From Arbacia lixula (taxonomy: Eukaryota; Echinodermata; Echinoidea; Arbacioida; Arbaciidae), in NCBI GenBank assembly GCA_963669155.1, contig OZ022577.1, positions 12,891,395 to 12,955,394 of the forward strand: a stretch of 64,000 nucleotides of DNA, given 5' to 3'. Shown here one piece after another: positions 45,678-61,000 of the stretch (its first letter is position 1; each line of letters starts with the position of its first letter). Position numbers and translations under genes: made by a program. A model generated the notes under the pieces. That model did no database searches. It was not told where the DNA came from and saw only the letters and a program-made list of their open reading frames with translations.

Positions 45678-48660
45678 CATTTCTCTGATGAGACATTGTT
45701 TAAGCCTTTGAATCCACTGTTTAGCTCTGTTATTCATGGTGACTTTTCTCTGAATAAGACATTGTTTAAGCCTTTGACTCCACTGACTTTCCTCTTGTAA
45801 GACATTGTTTAACCCTTTGACTGCATTGATAGTACAATGTTAAGCTCTGCTATTCATGGTGACTTTTCTCTGTATGAGACATTGTTTAACCCTCTGAATC
45901 TACTGTTTAGCTGTGGTATTCAGGGTGACTTTTCTCTTGTAAGACATTGTTTAACCCTTTGATTCCACTGTTAAGCTGTGGTATTCAGGGTGACTTTCCT
46001 CTTCTAAGACATTGGTTAACCCTTTGATTCCACTGTTAAGCTGTGGTATTTAGGGTGACTTTCCTCTTCTAAGACATTGTTTAACCCTTTGACTCTACTG
46101 CTAAGCTGTGGTATTCAGGGTAACTTTCCATTTGTAAGGAATTGTTTAACCCTCTGAATCTACTGTTTAGCTGTGGTATTCAGGGTGACTTTCCTCTTCT
46201 AAGACATTGTTTAACCCTTTGACTGCATTGATATTACATTGTTTAGCTCTGCTATTCATGGTTACTTTTCTCTGTATGAGACATTGTTTAACACTTTGAC
46301 TCTACTGCTTAGCTGTGGTATTCAGGGTGACTTTCCTCTTGTAAGACATTGTTTAACCCTTTGAATCTACTGTTTAGCTGTGGTGACTTTCCTCTTCTAA
46401 GACATTGTTTAACCCTTTGACTGCCTTGATAGTACATTGTTTAGCTCTGCTATTCATGGTGACTTTTCTCTGTATAAGACATTGTTTAATCCTTTGACTC
46501 CAGTGTTTAGCTGTACTATTCAGGGTGACTTTCCTCTTGTAAGACACTGTTTGACCCTTTGAATCTACTGTTAAGCTGCGGTATTTAGGGTGACTTTCCT
46601 CTTGTAAGACATTGTTTAACCCTTTGACTGCATTGATAGTACATTGTTTAGCTCTGCTATTCATGGTGACTTTTCTGTCATGAGACATTGTTTAAGCCTT
46701 TGAATCCACTGTTTAGCTGTGTTATTCATGGTTACATTTCTCTGAATAAGACATTGTTTAACCCTTTGACTCCACTGTTTAGCTGTGCTATTCATGGTGA
46801 CTTTTTTCTGTATAAGACATTGTTTAACCCTTTGACTCCACTGCTTAGCTGTGGTAGTCAGGGTGACTTTCCTCTTCTAAGACATTGTTTAACCCTTTGA
46901 ATCCACTGTTTAGCTGTGGTATTCAGGGTGACTTTCCTCTTGTAAGACATTGTTTAACCCTCTGAATCTACTGTTTAGCTGAGGTATTTAGGGTGACTTT
47001 CCTCTTGTAAGACATTGTTTAACCCTTTCACTGCATTGATAGTACATTGTTTAGCTCTGCTATTCATGGTGACTTTTCTGTCATGAGACATTGTTTAAGC
47101 CTTTGAATCCACTGTTTAGCTCTGTTATTCATGGTTACATTTCTCTGAATAAGACATTGTTTAACCCTTTGACTCCACTGTTTAGCTGTGCTATTCATGG
47201 TGACTTTTTTCTGTATAAGACATTGTTTAACCCTTTGACTCCACTGCTTAGCTGTGGTAGTCAGGGTGACTTTCCTCTTCTAAGACATTGTTTAACCCTT
47301 TGAATCCACTGTTTAGCTGTGGTATTCAGGGTGACTTTCCTCTTGTAATACATTGTTTAACCCTTTGAATCTACTGTTTAGCTGTGGTATTGAGGGTGAC
47401 TTTCCTCTTGTAAGACATTGTTTAACCCTCTGAATCTACTGTTTAGCTGTGGTATTCAGGGTGACTTTCCTCTTGTAAGACATTGTTTAACCCTTTGATT
47501 CCACTGTTAAGTTGTGGTATTGAGGGTGACTTTCCTCTTGTAAGACATTGTTTAACCCTCTGAATCTACTGTTTAGCTGTGGTATTTAGGGTGACTTTCC
47601 TCTTGTAAGACATTGTTAACCCTTTCCCTGCATTGATAGTACAATGTTAAGCTCTGCTATTCATGGTGACATTTCTCTGATGAGACATTGTTTAAGCCTT
47701 TGAATCCACTGTTTAGCTCTGTTATTCATGGTGACTTTTCTCTGAATAAGACATTGTTTAAGCCTTTGACTCCACTGACTTTCCTCTTGTAAGACATTGT
47801 TTAACCCTTTGACTGCATTGATAGTACAATGTTAAGCTCTGCTATTCATGGTGACTTTTCTCTGTATGAGACATTGTTTAACCCTCTGAATCTACTGTTT
47901 AGCTGTGGTATTCAGGGTGACTTTTCTCTTGTAAGACATTGTTTAACCCTTTGATTCCACTGTTAAGCTGTGGTATTCAGGGTGACTTTCCTCTTCTAAG
48001 ACATTGGTTAACCCTTTGATTCCACTGTTAAGCTGTGGTATTTAGGGTGACTTTCCTCTTCTAAGACATTGTTTAACCCTTTGACTCTACTGCTAAGCTG
48101 TGGTATTCAGGGTAACTTTCCATTTGTAAGGAATTGTTTAACCCTCTGAATCTACTGTTTAGCTGTGGTATTCAGGGTGACTTTCCTCTTCTAAGACATT
48201 GTTTAACCCTTTGACTGCATTGATATTACATTGTTTAGCTCTGCTATTCATGGTTACTTTTCTCTGTATGAGACATTGTTTAACACTTTGACTCTACTGC
48301 TTAGCTGTGGTATTCAGGGTGACTTTCCTCTTGTAAGACATTGTTTAACCCTTTGAATCTACTGTTTAGCTGTGGTGACTTTCCTCTTCTAAGACATTGT
48401 TTAACCCTTTGACTGCCTTGATAGTACATTGTTTAGCTCTGCTATTCATGGTGACTTTTCTCTGTATAAGACATTGTTTAATCCTTTGACTCCAGTGTTT
48501 AGCTGTACTATTCAGGGTGACTTTCCTCTTGTAAGACACTGTTTGACCCTTTGAATCTACTGTTAAGCTGCGGTATTTAGGGTGACTTTCCTCTTGTAAG
48601 ACATTGTTTAACCCTTTGACTGCATTGATAGTACATTGTTTAGCTCTGCTATTCATGGTG
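44680..48660. repeat. 1992-bp tandem duplication within the satellite
   Basis: Markers at 44696, 45099 and 46374 recur at 46688, 47091 and 48366, all offset by 1992 bp. The junction is visible near 46670, where the expected TTTTCTCTGTATGAG monomer is replaced by TTTTCTGTCATGAG. Confidence 0.75.
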
Positions 48661-51600
48661 ACTTTTCTCTGTATGAGACATTGTTTAACCCTCTGAATCT
48701 ACTGTTTAGCTGTGGTATTGAGGGTGACTTTCCTCTTGTAAGACATTGTTTAACCCTTTGACTCTACTGCTAAGCTGTGGTATTCAGGGTAACTTTCCTC
48801 TTGTAAGACATTGTTTAACCCTCTGAATCTACTGTTTAGCTGTGGTATTCAGGGTGACTTTCCTCTTCTAAGACATTGTTTAACCCTTTGACTGCATTGT
48901 TAGTACATTTGTTTAGCTCTGCTATTCATGGTGACTTTTCTCTGTATGAGACATTGTTTAACCCTCTGAATCTACTGTTTAGCTGTGGTATTCAGGGTGA
49001 CTTTCCCCTTGTAAGACATTGTTTAACCCTTTGACTCTACTGCTAAGCTGTGGTATTCAGGGTAACTTTCCTCTTGTAAGACATTGTTTAAACCCTCTGA
49101 ATCTACTGTTTACTGTAGCTGTGGTATTTAGGGTGACTTTCCTCTTGTAAGACATTGTTTAACCCTTTCACTGCATTGATAGTACATTGTTTAGCTCTGC
49201 TATTCATGGTGACTTTTCTCTGATGAGACATTGTTTAAGCCTTTGAATCCACTGTTTAGCTCTGTTATTCATGGTGACTTTTCTCTGAATAAGACATTGT
49301 TTAAGCCTTTGACTCCACTGACTTTCCTCTTGTAAGACATTGTTTAACCCTTTGATTCCACTGTTAAGCTGTGGTATTGAGGGTGACTTTCCTCTTGTAA
49401 GACATTGTTTAACCCTCTGAATCTACTGTTTAGCTGTGGTATTCAGGGTGACTTTCCTCTTCTAAGACATTGTTTAACCCTTTGACTGCATTGATAGTAC
49501 ATTGTTTACAGTGTAGCTCTGCTATTCATGGTGACTTTTCTCTGTATGATACATTGTTTAACCCTTTGACTGTACTGCTTAGCTGTGGTATTCAGGGTGA
49601 CTTTCCTCTTGTAAGACATTGTTTAACCCTTTGAATCTACTGTTTAGCTGTGGTATTCAGGGTGACTTTCCTCTTCTAAGACATTGTTTAACCCTTTGAC
49701 TGCCTTGATAGTACATTGTTTAGCTCTGCTATTCATGGTGACTTTTCTCTGTATAAGACATTGTTTAATCCTTTGACTCCAGTGTTTAGCTGTACTATTC
49801 AGGGTGACTTTCCTCTTGTAAGACATTGTTAACCCTTTCACTGCATTGATAGTACATTGTTTAGCTGTGCTATTCATGGTGACTTTTCTCTGTATAAGAC
49901 ATTGTCTAACCCTTTGACTCCAGTGTTTAGCTGTACTATTCAGGGTGACTTTCCTCTTGTAAGACACTGTTTGACCCTTTGAATCTACTGTTAAGCTGCG
50001 GTATTTAGGGTGATTTTCCTCTTGTAAGACATTGTTTAACCCTTTGACTGCATTGATAGTACATTGTTTAGCTCTGCTATTCATGGTGACTTTTCTCTGT
50101 ATGAGACATTGTTTAACCCTCTGAATCTACTGTTTAGCTGTGGTATTCAGGGTGACTTTCCCCTTGTAAGACATTGTTTAACCCTTTGACTCTACTGCTA
50201 AGCTGTGGTATTCAGGGTAACTTTCCTCTTCTAAGACATTGTTTAAACCCTCTGAATCTACTGTTTACTGTAGCTGTGGTATTTAGGGTGACTTTCCTCT
50301 TGTAAGACATTGTTTAACCCTTTCACTGCATTGATAGTACATTGTTTAGCTCTGCTATTCATGGTGACATTTCTCTGATGAGACATTGTTTAAGCCTTTG
50401 AATCCACTGTTTAGCTCTGTTATTCATGGTGACTTTTCTCTGAATAAGACATTGTTTAAGCCTTTGACTCCACTGACTTTCCTCTTGTAAGACATTGTTT
50501 AACCCTTTGACTGCATTGATAGTACAATGTTAAGCTCTGCTATTCATGGTGACTTTTCTCTGTATGAGACATTGTTTAACCCTCTGAATCTACTGTTTAG
50601 CTGTGGTATTCAGGGTGACTTTTCTCTTGTAAGACATTGTTTAACCCTTTGATTCCACTGTTAAGCTGTGGTATTCAGGGTGACTTTCCTCTTCTAAGAC
50701 ATTGGTTAACCCTTTGATTCCACTGTTAAGCTGTGGTATTTAGGGTGACTTTCCTCTTCTAAGACATTGTTTAACCCTTTGACTCTACTGCTAAGCTGTG
50801 GTATTCAGGGTAACTTTCCATTTGTAAGGAATTGTTTAACCCTCTGAATCTACTGTTTAGCTGTGGTATTCAGGGTGACTTTCCTCTTCTAAGACATTGT
50901 TTAACCCTTTGACTGCATTGATATTACATTGTTTAGCTCTGCTATTCATGGTTACTTTTCTCTGTATGAGACATTGTTTAACCCTTTGACTCTACTGCTT
51001 AGCTGTGGTATTCAGGGTGACTTTCCTCTTGTAAGACATTGTTTAACCCTTTGAATCTACTGTTTAGCTGTGGTGACTTTCCTCTTCTAAGACATTGTTT
51101 AACCCTTTGACTGCCTTGATAGTACATTGTTTAGCTCTGCTATTCATGGTGACTTTTCTCTGTATAAGACATTGTTTAATCCTTTGACTCCAGTGTTTAG
51201 CTGTACTATTCAGGGTGACTTTCCTCTTGTAAGACACTGTTTGACCCTTTGAATCTACTGTTAAGCTGCGGTATTTAGGGTGACTTTCCTCTTGTAAGAC
51301 ATTGTTTAACTCTTTGACTGCATTGATAGTACATTGTTTAGCTCTGCTATACATGGTGACTTTTCTCTGTATGAGACATTGTTTAACCCTCTGAATCTAC
51401 TGTTTAGCTGTGGTATTGAGGGTGACTTTCCTCTTGTAAGACATTGTTTAACCCTTTGACTCTACTGCTAAGCTGTGGTATTCAGGGTAACTTTCCTCTT
51501 GTAAGACATTGTTTAACCCTCTGAATCTACTGTTTAGCTGTGGTATTCAGGGTGACTTTCCTCTTCTAAGACATTGTTTAACCCTTTGACTGCATTGTTA

Positions 51601-52019
51601 GTACATTTGTTTAGCTCTGCTATTCATGGTGACTTTTCTCTGTATGAGACATTGTTTAACCCTTTGACTCTACTGCTTAGCTGTGGTATTCAGGGTGACT
51701 TTCCTCTTGTAAGACATTGTTTAACCCTTTGAATCTACTGTTAAACTGTGGTATTTAGGGTGACTTTCCTCTTCTAAGACATTGTTTAACCCTTTGACTG
51801 CCTTGTTAGTACATTTTTTAGCTCTGCTATTCAAGGTGACTTTGCTCTGTATAAGACATTGTTTAATCATTTGACTCCAGTGTTAAGCTGTACTATTCAG
51901 GGTGACTTTCCTCTTGTAAGACACTGTTTGAACCTTTGAATCTACTGTTAAGCTATGGTATTAAGGATGACTTTCCTCTTGTAAGACATTGTTTAACCCT
52001 CTGAATCTACTGTTTAGCT

Positions 52020-55000
52020 GAGGTATTTAGGGTGACTTTCCTCTTGTAAGACATTGTTTAACCCTTTCACTGCATTGATAGTACATTGTTTAGCTCTGCT
52101 ATTCATGGTGACTTTTCTGTCATGAGACATTGTTTAAGCCTTTGAATCCACTGTTTAGCTGTGTTATTCATGGTTACATTTCTCTGAATAAGACATTGTT
52201 TAACCCTTTGACTCCACTGTTTAGCTGTGCTATTCATGGTGACTTTTTTCTGTATAAGACATTGTTTAACCCTTTGACTCCACTGCTTAGCTGTGGTAGT
52301 CAGGGTGACTTTCCTCTTCTAAGACATTGTTTAACCCTTTGAATCCACTGTTTAGCTGTGGTATTCAGGGTGACTTTCCTCTTGTAAGACATTGTTTAAC
52401 CCTCTGAATCTACTGTTTAGCTGAGGTATTTAGGGTGACTTTCCTCTTGTAAGACATTGTTTAACCCTTTCACTGCATTGATAGTACATTGTTTAGCTCT
52501 GCTATTCATGGTGACTTTTCTGTCATGAGACATTGTTTAAGCCTTTGAATCCACTGTTTAGCTCTGTTATTCATGGTTACATTTCTCTGAATAAGACATT
52601 GTTTAACCCTTTGACTCCACTGTTTAGCTGTGCTATTCATGGTGACTTTTTTCTGTATAAGACATTGTTTAACCCTTTGACTCCACTGCTTAGCTGTGGT
52701 AGTCAGGGTGACTTTCCTCTTCTAAGACATTGTTTAACCCTTTGAATCCACTGTTTAGCTGTGGTATTCAGGGTGACTTTCCTCTTGTAATACATTGTTT
52801 AACCCTTTGAATCTACTGTTTAGCTGTGGTATTGAGGGTGACTTTCCTCTTGTAAGACATTGTTTAACCCTCTGAATCTACTGTTTAGCTGTGGTATTCA
52901 GGGTGACTTTCCTCTTGTAAGACATTGTTTAACCCTTTGATTCCACTGTTAAGTTGTGGTATTGAGGGTGACTTTCCTCTTGTAAGACATTGTTTAACCC
53001 TCTGAATCTACTGTTTAGCTGTGGTATTTAGGGTGACTTTCCTCTTGTAAGACATTGTTAACCCTTTCCCTGCATTGATAGTACAATGTTAAGCTCTGCT
53101 ATTCATGGTGACTTTTCTCTGTATGAGACATTGTTTAACCCTCTGAATCTACTGTTAAGCTGTGGTATTCAGGGTGACTTTTCTCTTGTAAGACATTGTT
53201 TAACCCTTTGATTCCACGGTTAAGCAGTGGTATTCAGGGTGACTTTCCTCTTCTAAGACATTGGTTAACCCTTTGATTCCACTGTTAAGCTGTGGTATTT
53301 AGGGTGACTTTCCTCTTCTAAGACATTGTTTCACCCTTTGACTCTACTGCTAAGCTGTGGTATTCAGGGTAACTTTCCTATTGTAAGACATTGTTTAATC
53401 CTCTGAATCTACTGTTTAGCTGTGGTATTCAGGGTGACTTTCCTCTTCTAAGACATTGTTTAACCCTTTGACTGCATTGATATTACATTGTTTAGCTCTG
53501 CTATTCATGGTTACTTTTCTCTGTATGAGACATTGTTTAACACTTTGACTCTACTGCTTAGCTGTGGTATTCAGGGTGACTTTCCTCTTGTAAGACATTG
53601 TTTAACCCTTTGAATCTACTGTTTAGCTGTGGTGACTTTCCTCTTCTAAGACATTGTTTAACCCTTTGACTGCCTTGATAGTACATTGTTTAGCTCTGCT
53701 ATTCATGGTGACTTTTCTCTGTATAAGACATTGTTTAATCCTTTGACTCCAGTGTTTAGCTGTACTATTCAGGGTGACTTTCCTCTTGTAAGACACTGTT
53801 TGACCCTTTGAATCTACTGTTAAGCTGCGGTATTTAGGGTGACTTTCCTCTTGTAAGACATTGTTTAACCCTTTGACTGCATTGATAGTACATTGTTTAG
53901 CTCTGCTATTCATGGTGACTTTTCTCTGTATGAGACATTGTTTAACCCTCTGAATCTACTGTTTAGCTGTGGTATTGAGGGTGACTTTCCTCTTGTAAGA
54001 CATTGTTTAACCCTTTGACTCTACTGCTAAGCTGTGGTATTCAGGGTAACTTTCCTCTTGTAAGACATTGTTTAACCCTCTGAATCTACTGTTTAGCTGT
54101 GGTATTCAGGGTGACTTTCCTCTTCTAAGACATTGTTTAACCCTTTGACTGCATTGTTAGTACATTTGTTTAGCTCTGCTATTCATGGTGACTTTTCTCT
54201 GTATGAGACATTGTTTAACCCTCTGAATCTACTGTTTAGCTGTGGTATTCAGGGTGACTTTCCCCTTGTAAGACATTGTTTAACCCTTTGACTCTACTGC
54301 TAAGCTGTGGTATTCAGGGTAACTTTCCTCTTGTAAGACATTGTTTAAACCCTCTGAATCTACTGTTTACTGTAGCTGTGGTATTTAGGGTGACTTTCCT
54401 CTTGTAAGACATTGTTTAACCCTTTCACTGCATTGATAGTACATTGTTTAGCTCTGCTATTCATGGTGACTTTTCTCTGATGAGACATTGTTTAAGCCTT
54501 TGAATCCACTGTTTAGCTCTGTTATTCATGGTGACTTTTCTCTGAATAAGACATTGTTTAAGCCTTTGACTCCACTGACTTTCCTCTTGTAAGACATTGT
54601 TTAACCCTTTGATTCCACTGTTAAGCTGTGGTATTGAGGGTGACTTTCCTCTTGTAAGACATTGTTTAACCCTCTGAATCTACTGTTTAGCTGTGGTATT
54701 CAGGGTGACTTTCCTCTTCTAAGACATTGTTTAACCCTTTGACTGCATTGATAGTACATTGTTTACAGTGTAGCTCTGCTATTCATGGTGACTTTTCTCT
54801 GTATGATACATTGTTTAACCCTTTGACTGTACTGCTTAGCTGTGGTATTCAGGGTGACTTTCCTCTTGTAAGACATTGTTTAACCCTTTGAATCTACTGT
54901 TTAGCTGTGGTATTCAGGGTGACTTTCCTCTTCTAAGACATTGTTTAACCCTTTGACTGCCTTGATAGTACATTGTTTAGCTCTGCTATTCATGGTGACT

Positions 55001-58000
55001 TTTCTCTGTATAAGACATTGTTTAATCCTTTGACTCCAGTGTTTAGCTGTACTATTCAGGGTGACTTTCCTCTTGTAAGACATTGTTAACCCTTTCACTG
55101 CATTGATAGTACATTGTTTAGCTGTGCTATTCATGGTGACTTTTCTCTGTATAAGACATTGTCTAACCCTTTGACTCCAGTGTTTAGCTGTGGTATTCAG
55201 GGTGACTTTCCTCTTGTAAGACATTGTTTAACCCTTTGAATCTACTGTTAAGCTGCGGTATTTAGGGTGACTTTCCTCTTGTAAGACATTGTTTAACCCT
55301 TTGACTGCATTGATAGTACATTGTTTAGCTCTGCTATTCATGGTGACTTTTCTGTCATGAGACATTGTTTAAGCCTTTGAATCCACTGTTTAGCTCTGTT
55401 ATTCATGGTTACATTTCTCTGAATAAGACATTGTTTAACCCTTTGACTCCACTGTTTAGCTGTGCTATTCATGGTGACTTTTTTCTGTATAAGACATTGT
55501 TTAACCCTTTGACTCCACTGCTTAGCTGTGGTAGTCAGGGTGACTTTCCTCTTCTAAGACATTGTTTAACCCTTTGAATCCACTGTTTAGCTGTGGTATT
55601 CAGGGTGACTTTCCTCTTGTAATACATTGTTTAACCCTTTGATTCCAGTGTTGAGCTGTACTATTCAGGGTGACTTTCCTCTTGTAAGACATTGTTTAAC
55701 CCTTTGACTGCATTGATAGTACATTGTTTAGCCCTGCTATTCATGGTGACTTTTCTCTGTATAAGACATTGTTTAATCCTTTGACTCCAGTGTTTAGCTG
55801 TACTATTCAGGGTGACTTTCCTCTTGTAAGACACTGTTTGACCCTTTGAATCTACTGTTAAGCTGCGGTATTTAGGGTGACTTTCCTCTTGTAAGACATT
55901 GTTTAACCCTTTGACTGCATTGATAGTACATTGTTTAGCTCTGCTATTCATGGTGACTTTTCTCTGTATGAGACATTGTTTAACCCTCTGAATCTACTTT
56001 TTAGCTGTGGTATTCAGGGTGACTTTCCCCTTGTAAGACATTGTTTAACCCTCTGAATCTACTGTTTAGCTGTGGTATTCAGGGTGACTTTTCTCTTGTA
56101 AGACATTGTTTAACCCTTTGATTCCACTGTTAAGCTGTGGTATTCAGGGTGACTTTCCTCTTGTAAGACACTGTTTGACCCTTTGAATCTACTGTTAAGC
56201 TATGGTATTGAGGGTGACTTTCCTCTTGTAAGACATTGTTTAACCCTCTGAATCTACTGTTTAGCTGTGGTATTTAGGGTGACTTTCCTCTTCTAAGACA
56301 TTGTTTAACCCTTTCACTGCATTGATAGTACATTGTTTAGCTCTGCTATTCATGGTGACTTTTCTCTCATGAGACATTGTTTAAGCCTTTAAATCCACTG
56401 TTTAGCTCTGTTATCCATGGTGACTTTTTTCTGAATAAGACATTGTTTAAGCCTTTGACTCCACTGCTTAGCTGTGGTAGTCAGGGTGACTTTCCTTTTG
56501 TAAGACATTGTTTAACCCTTTGAATATACTGTTTAGCTGTGGTATTCAGGGTGACTTTCCTCTTCTAAGACATTGTTTAACCCTTTCAATATACTTTTTA
56601 GCTGTGGTATTCAGGGTGACTTTCCTTTGGTAAGACATTGTTTAACCCTTTGAATCCACTGTTTAGCTGTGGTATTGTGGGTGACTTTCCTCTTCTAAGA
56701 CATTGTTTAACCTTTTGACTGCATTGATAGTACATTGTTTAGCTCTGCTATTCATGGTGCCTTTTCTCTGTATAAGACATTGTTTAACCCTTTGACTCCA
56801 CTGCTTAACCGTGGTATTCAGGGTGACTTCCCTCTTGTAAGACTTTGTTTAACCTTTTGAATCCACTGTTTTGCTGTGGTATTCAGGGTGACTTTCCTCT
56901 TCTAAGACATTGTTTAACCCTTTGACTGCATTGATAGTACAATGTTAAGCTCTGCTATTCATGGTGACTTTTTTCTGTATGAGACATTGTTTATCCCTCT
57001 GAATCTACTGTTTAGCTGTGGTATTCAGGGTGACTTTCCTCTTGTAAGACATTGTTTAACCCTTTGATTCCACTGTTAAGCTGTGGTATTTAGGGTGACT
57101 TTCCTCTTGTAAGACATTGGTTAACCCTTTGATTCCACTGTTAAGCTGTGGTTTTGAGGGTGACTTTCCTCTTGTAAGACATTGTTTAACCCTTTGACTC
57201 TACTGCTAAGCTGTGGTATTCAGGGTAACTTTCCTCTTGTAAGACATTGTTTAATCCTCTGAATCTACTGTTTAGCTGTGGTATTCAGGGTGACTTTCCT
57301 CTTCTAAGACATTGTTTAACCCTTTGACTGCATTGATAGTACATTGTTTAGCTCTGCTATTCATGGTGACTTTTCTCTGAATAAGACATTGTTTAAGCCT
57401 TTGACTCCACTGTTAAGCTGTGGTATTGAAGGTGACTTTCCTCTTGTAAGACATTGTTTAACCCTCTGAATCTACTGTTTAGCTGTGGTATTCAGGGTGA
57501 CTTTCCTCTTGTGAGACATTGTTTAACCCTTTGATTCCACTGTTAAGCTGTGGTATTGAGGGTGACTTTCCTCTTGTAAGACATTGTTTAACCCTCTGAA
57601 TCTACTGTTTAGCTGTGGTATTTAGGGTGACTTTCCTCTTGTAATACATTGTTAACCCTTTCACTGCATTGATAGTACATTGTTTAGCTGTGCTATTCAT
57701 GGTGACTTTTCTCTGTATAAGACATTGTCTAACCCTTTGACTCCAGTGTTTAGCTGTACTATTCAGGGTGACTTTCCTCTTGTAAGACACTGTTTGACCC
57801 TTTGAATCTACTGTTAAGCTGCGGTATTTAGGGTGATTTTCCTCTTGTAAGACATTGTTTAACCCTTTGAATCTACTGTTTAGCTGTGGTGACTTTCCTC
57901 TTCTAAGACATTGTTTAACCCTTTGACTGCCTTGATAGTACATTGTTTAGCTCTGCTATTCATGGTGACTTTTCTCTGTATAAGACATTGTTTAATCCTT

Positions 58001-61000
58001 TGACTCCAGTGTTTAGCTGTACTATTCAGGGTGACTTTCCTCTTGTAAGACACTGTTTGACCCTTTGAATCTACTGTTAAGCTGCGGTATTTAGGGTGAC
58101 TTTCCTCTTGTAAGACATTGTTTAACCCTTTGACTGCATTGATAGTACATTGTTTAGCTCTGCTATTCATGGTGACTTTTCTCTGTATGAGACATTGTTT
58201 AACCCTCTGAATCTACTGTTTAGCTGTGGTATTGAGGGTGACTTTCCTCTTGTAAGACATTGTTTAACCCTTTGACTCTACTGCTAAGCTGTGGTATTCA
58301 GGGTAACTTTCCTCTTGTAAGACATTGTTTAACCCTCTGAATCTACTGTTTAGCTGTGGTATTGTGGGTGACTTTCCTCTTCTAAGACATTGTTTAACCT
58401 TTTGACTGCATTGATAGTACATTGTTTAGCTCTGCTATTCATGGTGCCTTTTCTCTGTATAAGACATTGTTTAACCCTTTGACTCCACTGCTTAACCGTG
58501 GTATTCAGGGTGACTTCCCTCTTGTAAGACTTTGTTTAACCTTTTGAATCCACTGTTTTGCTGTGGTATTCAGGGTGACTTTCCTCTTCTAAGACATTGT
58601 TTAACCCTTTGACTGCATTGATAGTACAATGTTAAGCTCTGCTATTCATGGTGACTTTTTTCTGTATGAGACATTGTTTATCCCTCTGAATCTACTGTTT
58701 AGCTGTGGTATTCAGGGTGACTTTCCTCTTGTAAGACATTGTTTAACCCTTTCACTGCATTGATAGTACATTGTTTAGCTCTGCTATTCATGGTGACTTT
58801 TCTGTCATGAGACATTGTTTAAGCCTTTGAATCCACTGTTTAGCTGTGTTATTCATGGTTACATTTCTCTGAATAAGACATTGTTTAACCCTTTGACTCC
58901 ACTGTTTAGCTGTGCTATTCATGGTGACTTTTTTCTGTATAAGACATTGTTTAACCCTTTGACTCCACTGCTTAGCTGTGGTAGTCAGGGTGACTTTCCT
59001 CTTCTAAGACATTGTTTAACCCTTTGAATCCACTGTTTAGCTGTGGTATTCAGGGTGACTTTCCTCTTGTAAGACATTGTTTAACCCTCTGAATCTACTG
59101 TTTAGCTGAGGTATTTAGGGTGACTTTCCTCTTGTAAGACATTGTTTAACCCTTTCACTGCATTGATAGTACATTGTTTAGCTCTGCTATTCATGGTGAC
59201 TTTTCTGTCATGAGACATTGTTTAAGCCTTTGAATCCACTGTTTAGCTCTGTTATTCATGGTTACATTTCTCTGAATAAGACATTGTTTAACCCTTTGAC
59301 TCCACTGTTTAGCTGTGCTATTCATGGTGACTTTTTTCTGTATAAGACATTGCTTAACCCTTTGACTCCACTGCTTAGCTGTGGTAGTCAGGGTGACTTT
59401 CCTCTTCTAAGACATTGTTTAACCCTTTGAATCCACTGTTTAGCTGTGGTATTCAGGGTGACTTTCCTCTTGTAATACATTGTTTAACCCTTTGAATCTA
59501 CTGTTTAGCTGTGGTATTGAGGGTGACTTTCCTCTTGTAAGACATTGTTTAACCCTCTGAATCTACTGTTTAGCTGTGGTATTCAGGGTGACTTTCCTCT
59601 TGTAAGACATTGTTTAACCCTTTGATTCCACTGTTAAGTTGTGGTATTGAGGGTGACTTTCCTCTTGTAAGACATTGTTTAACCCTCTGAATCTACTGTT
59701 TAGCTGTGGTATTTAGGGTGACTTTCCTCTTGTAAGACATTGTTAACCCTTTCCCTGCATTGATAGTACAATGTTAAGCTCTGCTATTCATGGTGACTTT
59801 TCTCTGTATGAGACATTGTTTAACCCTCTGAATCTACTGTTAAGCTGTGGTATTCAGGGTGACTTTTCTCTTGTAAGACATTGTTTAACCCTTTGATTCC
59901 ACGGTTAAGCAGTGGTATTCAGGGTGACTTTCCTCTTCTAAGACATTGGTTAACCCTTTGATTCCACTGTTAAGCTGTGGTATTTAGGGTGACTTTCCTC
60001 TTCTAAGACATTGTTTCACCCTTTGACTCTACTGCTAAGCTGTGGTATTCAGGGTAACTTTCCTATTGTAAGACATTGTTTAATCCTCTGAATCTACTGT
60101 TTAGCTGTGGTATTCAGGGTGACTTTCCTCTTCTAAGACATTGTTTAACCCTTTGACTGCATTGATATTACATTGTTTAGCTCTGCTATTCATGGTTACT
60201 TTTCTCTGTATGAGACATTGTTTAACACTTTGACTCTACTGCTTAGCTGTGGTATTCAGGGTGACTTTCCTCTTGTAAGACATTGTTTAACCCTTTGAAT
60301 CTACTGTTTAGCTGTGGTGACTTTCCTCTTCTAAGACATTGTTTAACCCTTTGACTGCCTTGATAGTACATTGTTTAGCTCTGCTATTCATGGTGACTTT
60401 TCTCTGTATAAGACATTGTTTAATCCTTTGACTCCAGTGTTTAGCTGTACTATTCAGGGTGACTTTCCTCTTGTAAGACACTGTTTGACCCTTTGAATCT
60501 ACTGTTAAGCTGCGGTATTTAGGGTGACTTTCCTCTTGTAAGACATTGTTTAACCCTTTGACTGCATTGATAGTACATTGTTTAGCTCTGCTATTCATGG
60601 TGACTTTTCTCTGTATGAGACATTGTTTAACCCTCTGAATCTACTGTTTAGCTGTGGTATTGAGGGTGACTTTCCTCTTGTAAGACATTGTTTAACCCTT
60701 TGACTCTACTGCTAAGCTGTGGTATTCAGGGTAACTTTCCTCTTGTAAGACATTGTTTAACCCTCTGAATCTACTGTTTAGCTGTGGTATTCAGGGTGAC
60801 TTTCCTCTTCTAAGACATTGTTTAACCCTTTGACTGCATTGTTAGTACATTTGTTTAGCTCTGCTATTCATGGTGACTTTTCTCTGTATGAGACATTGTT
60901 TAACCCTCTGAATCTACTGTTTAGCTGTGGTATTCAGGGTGACTTTCCCCTTGTAAGACATTGTTTAACCCTTTGACTCTACTGCTAAGCTGTGGTATTC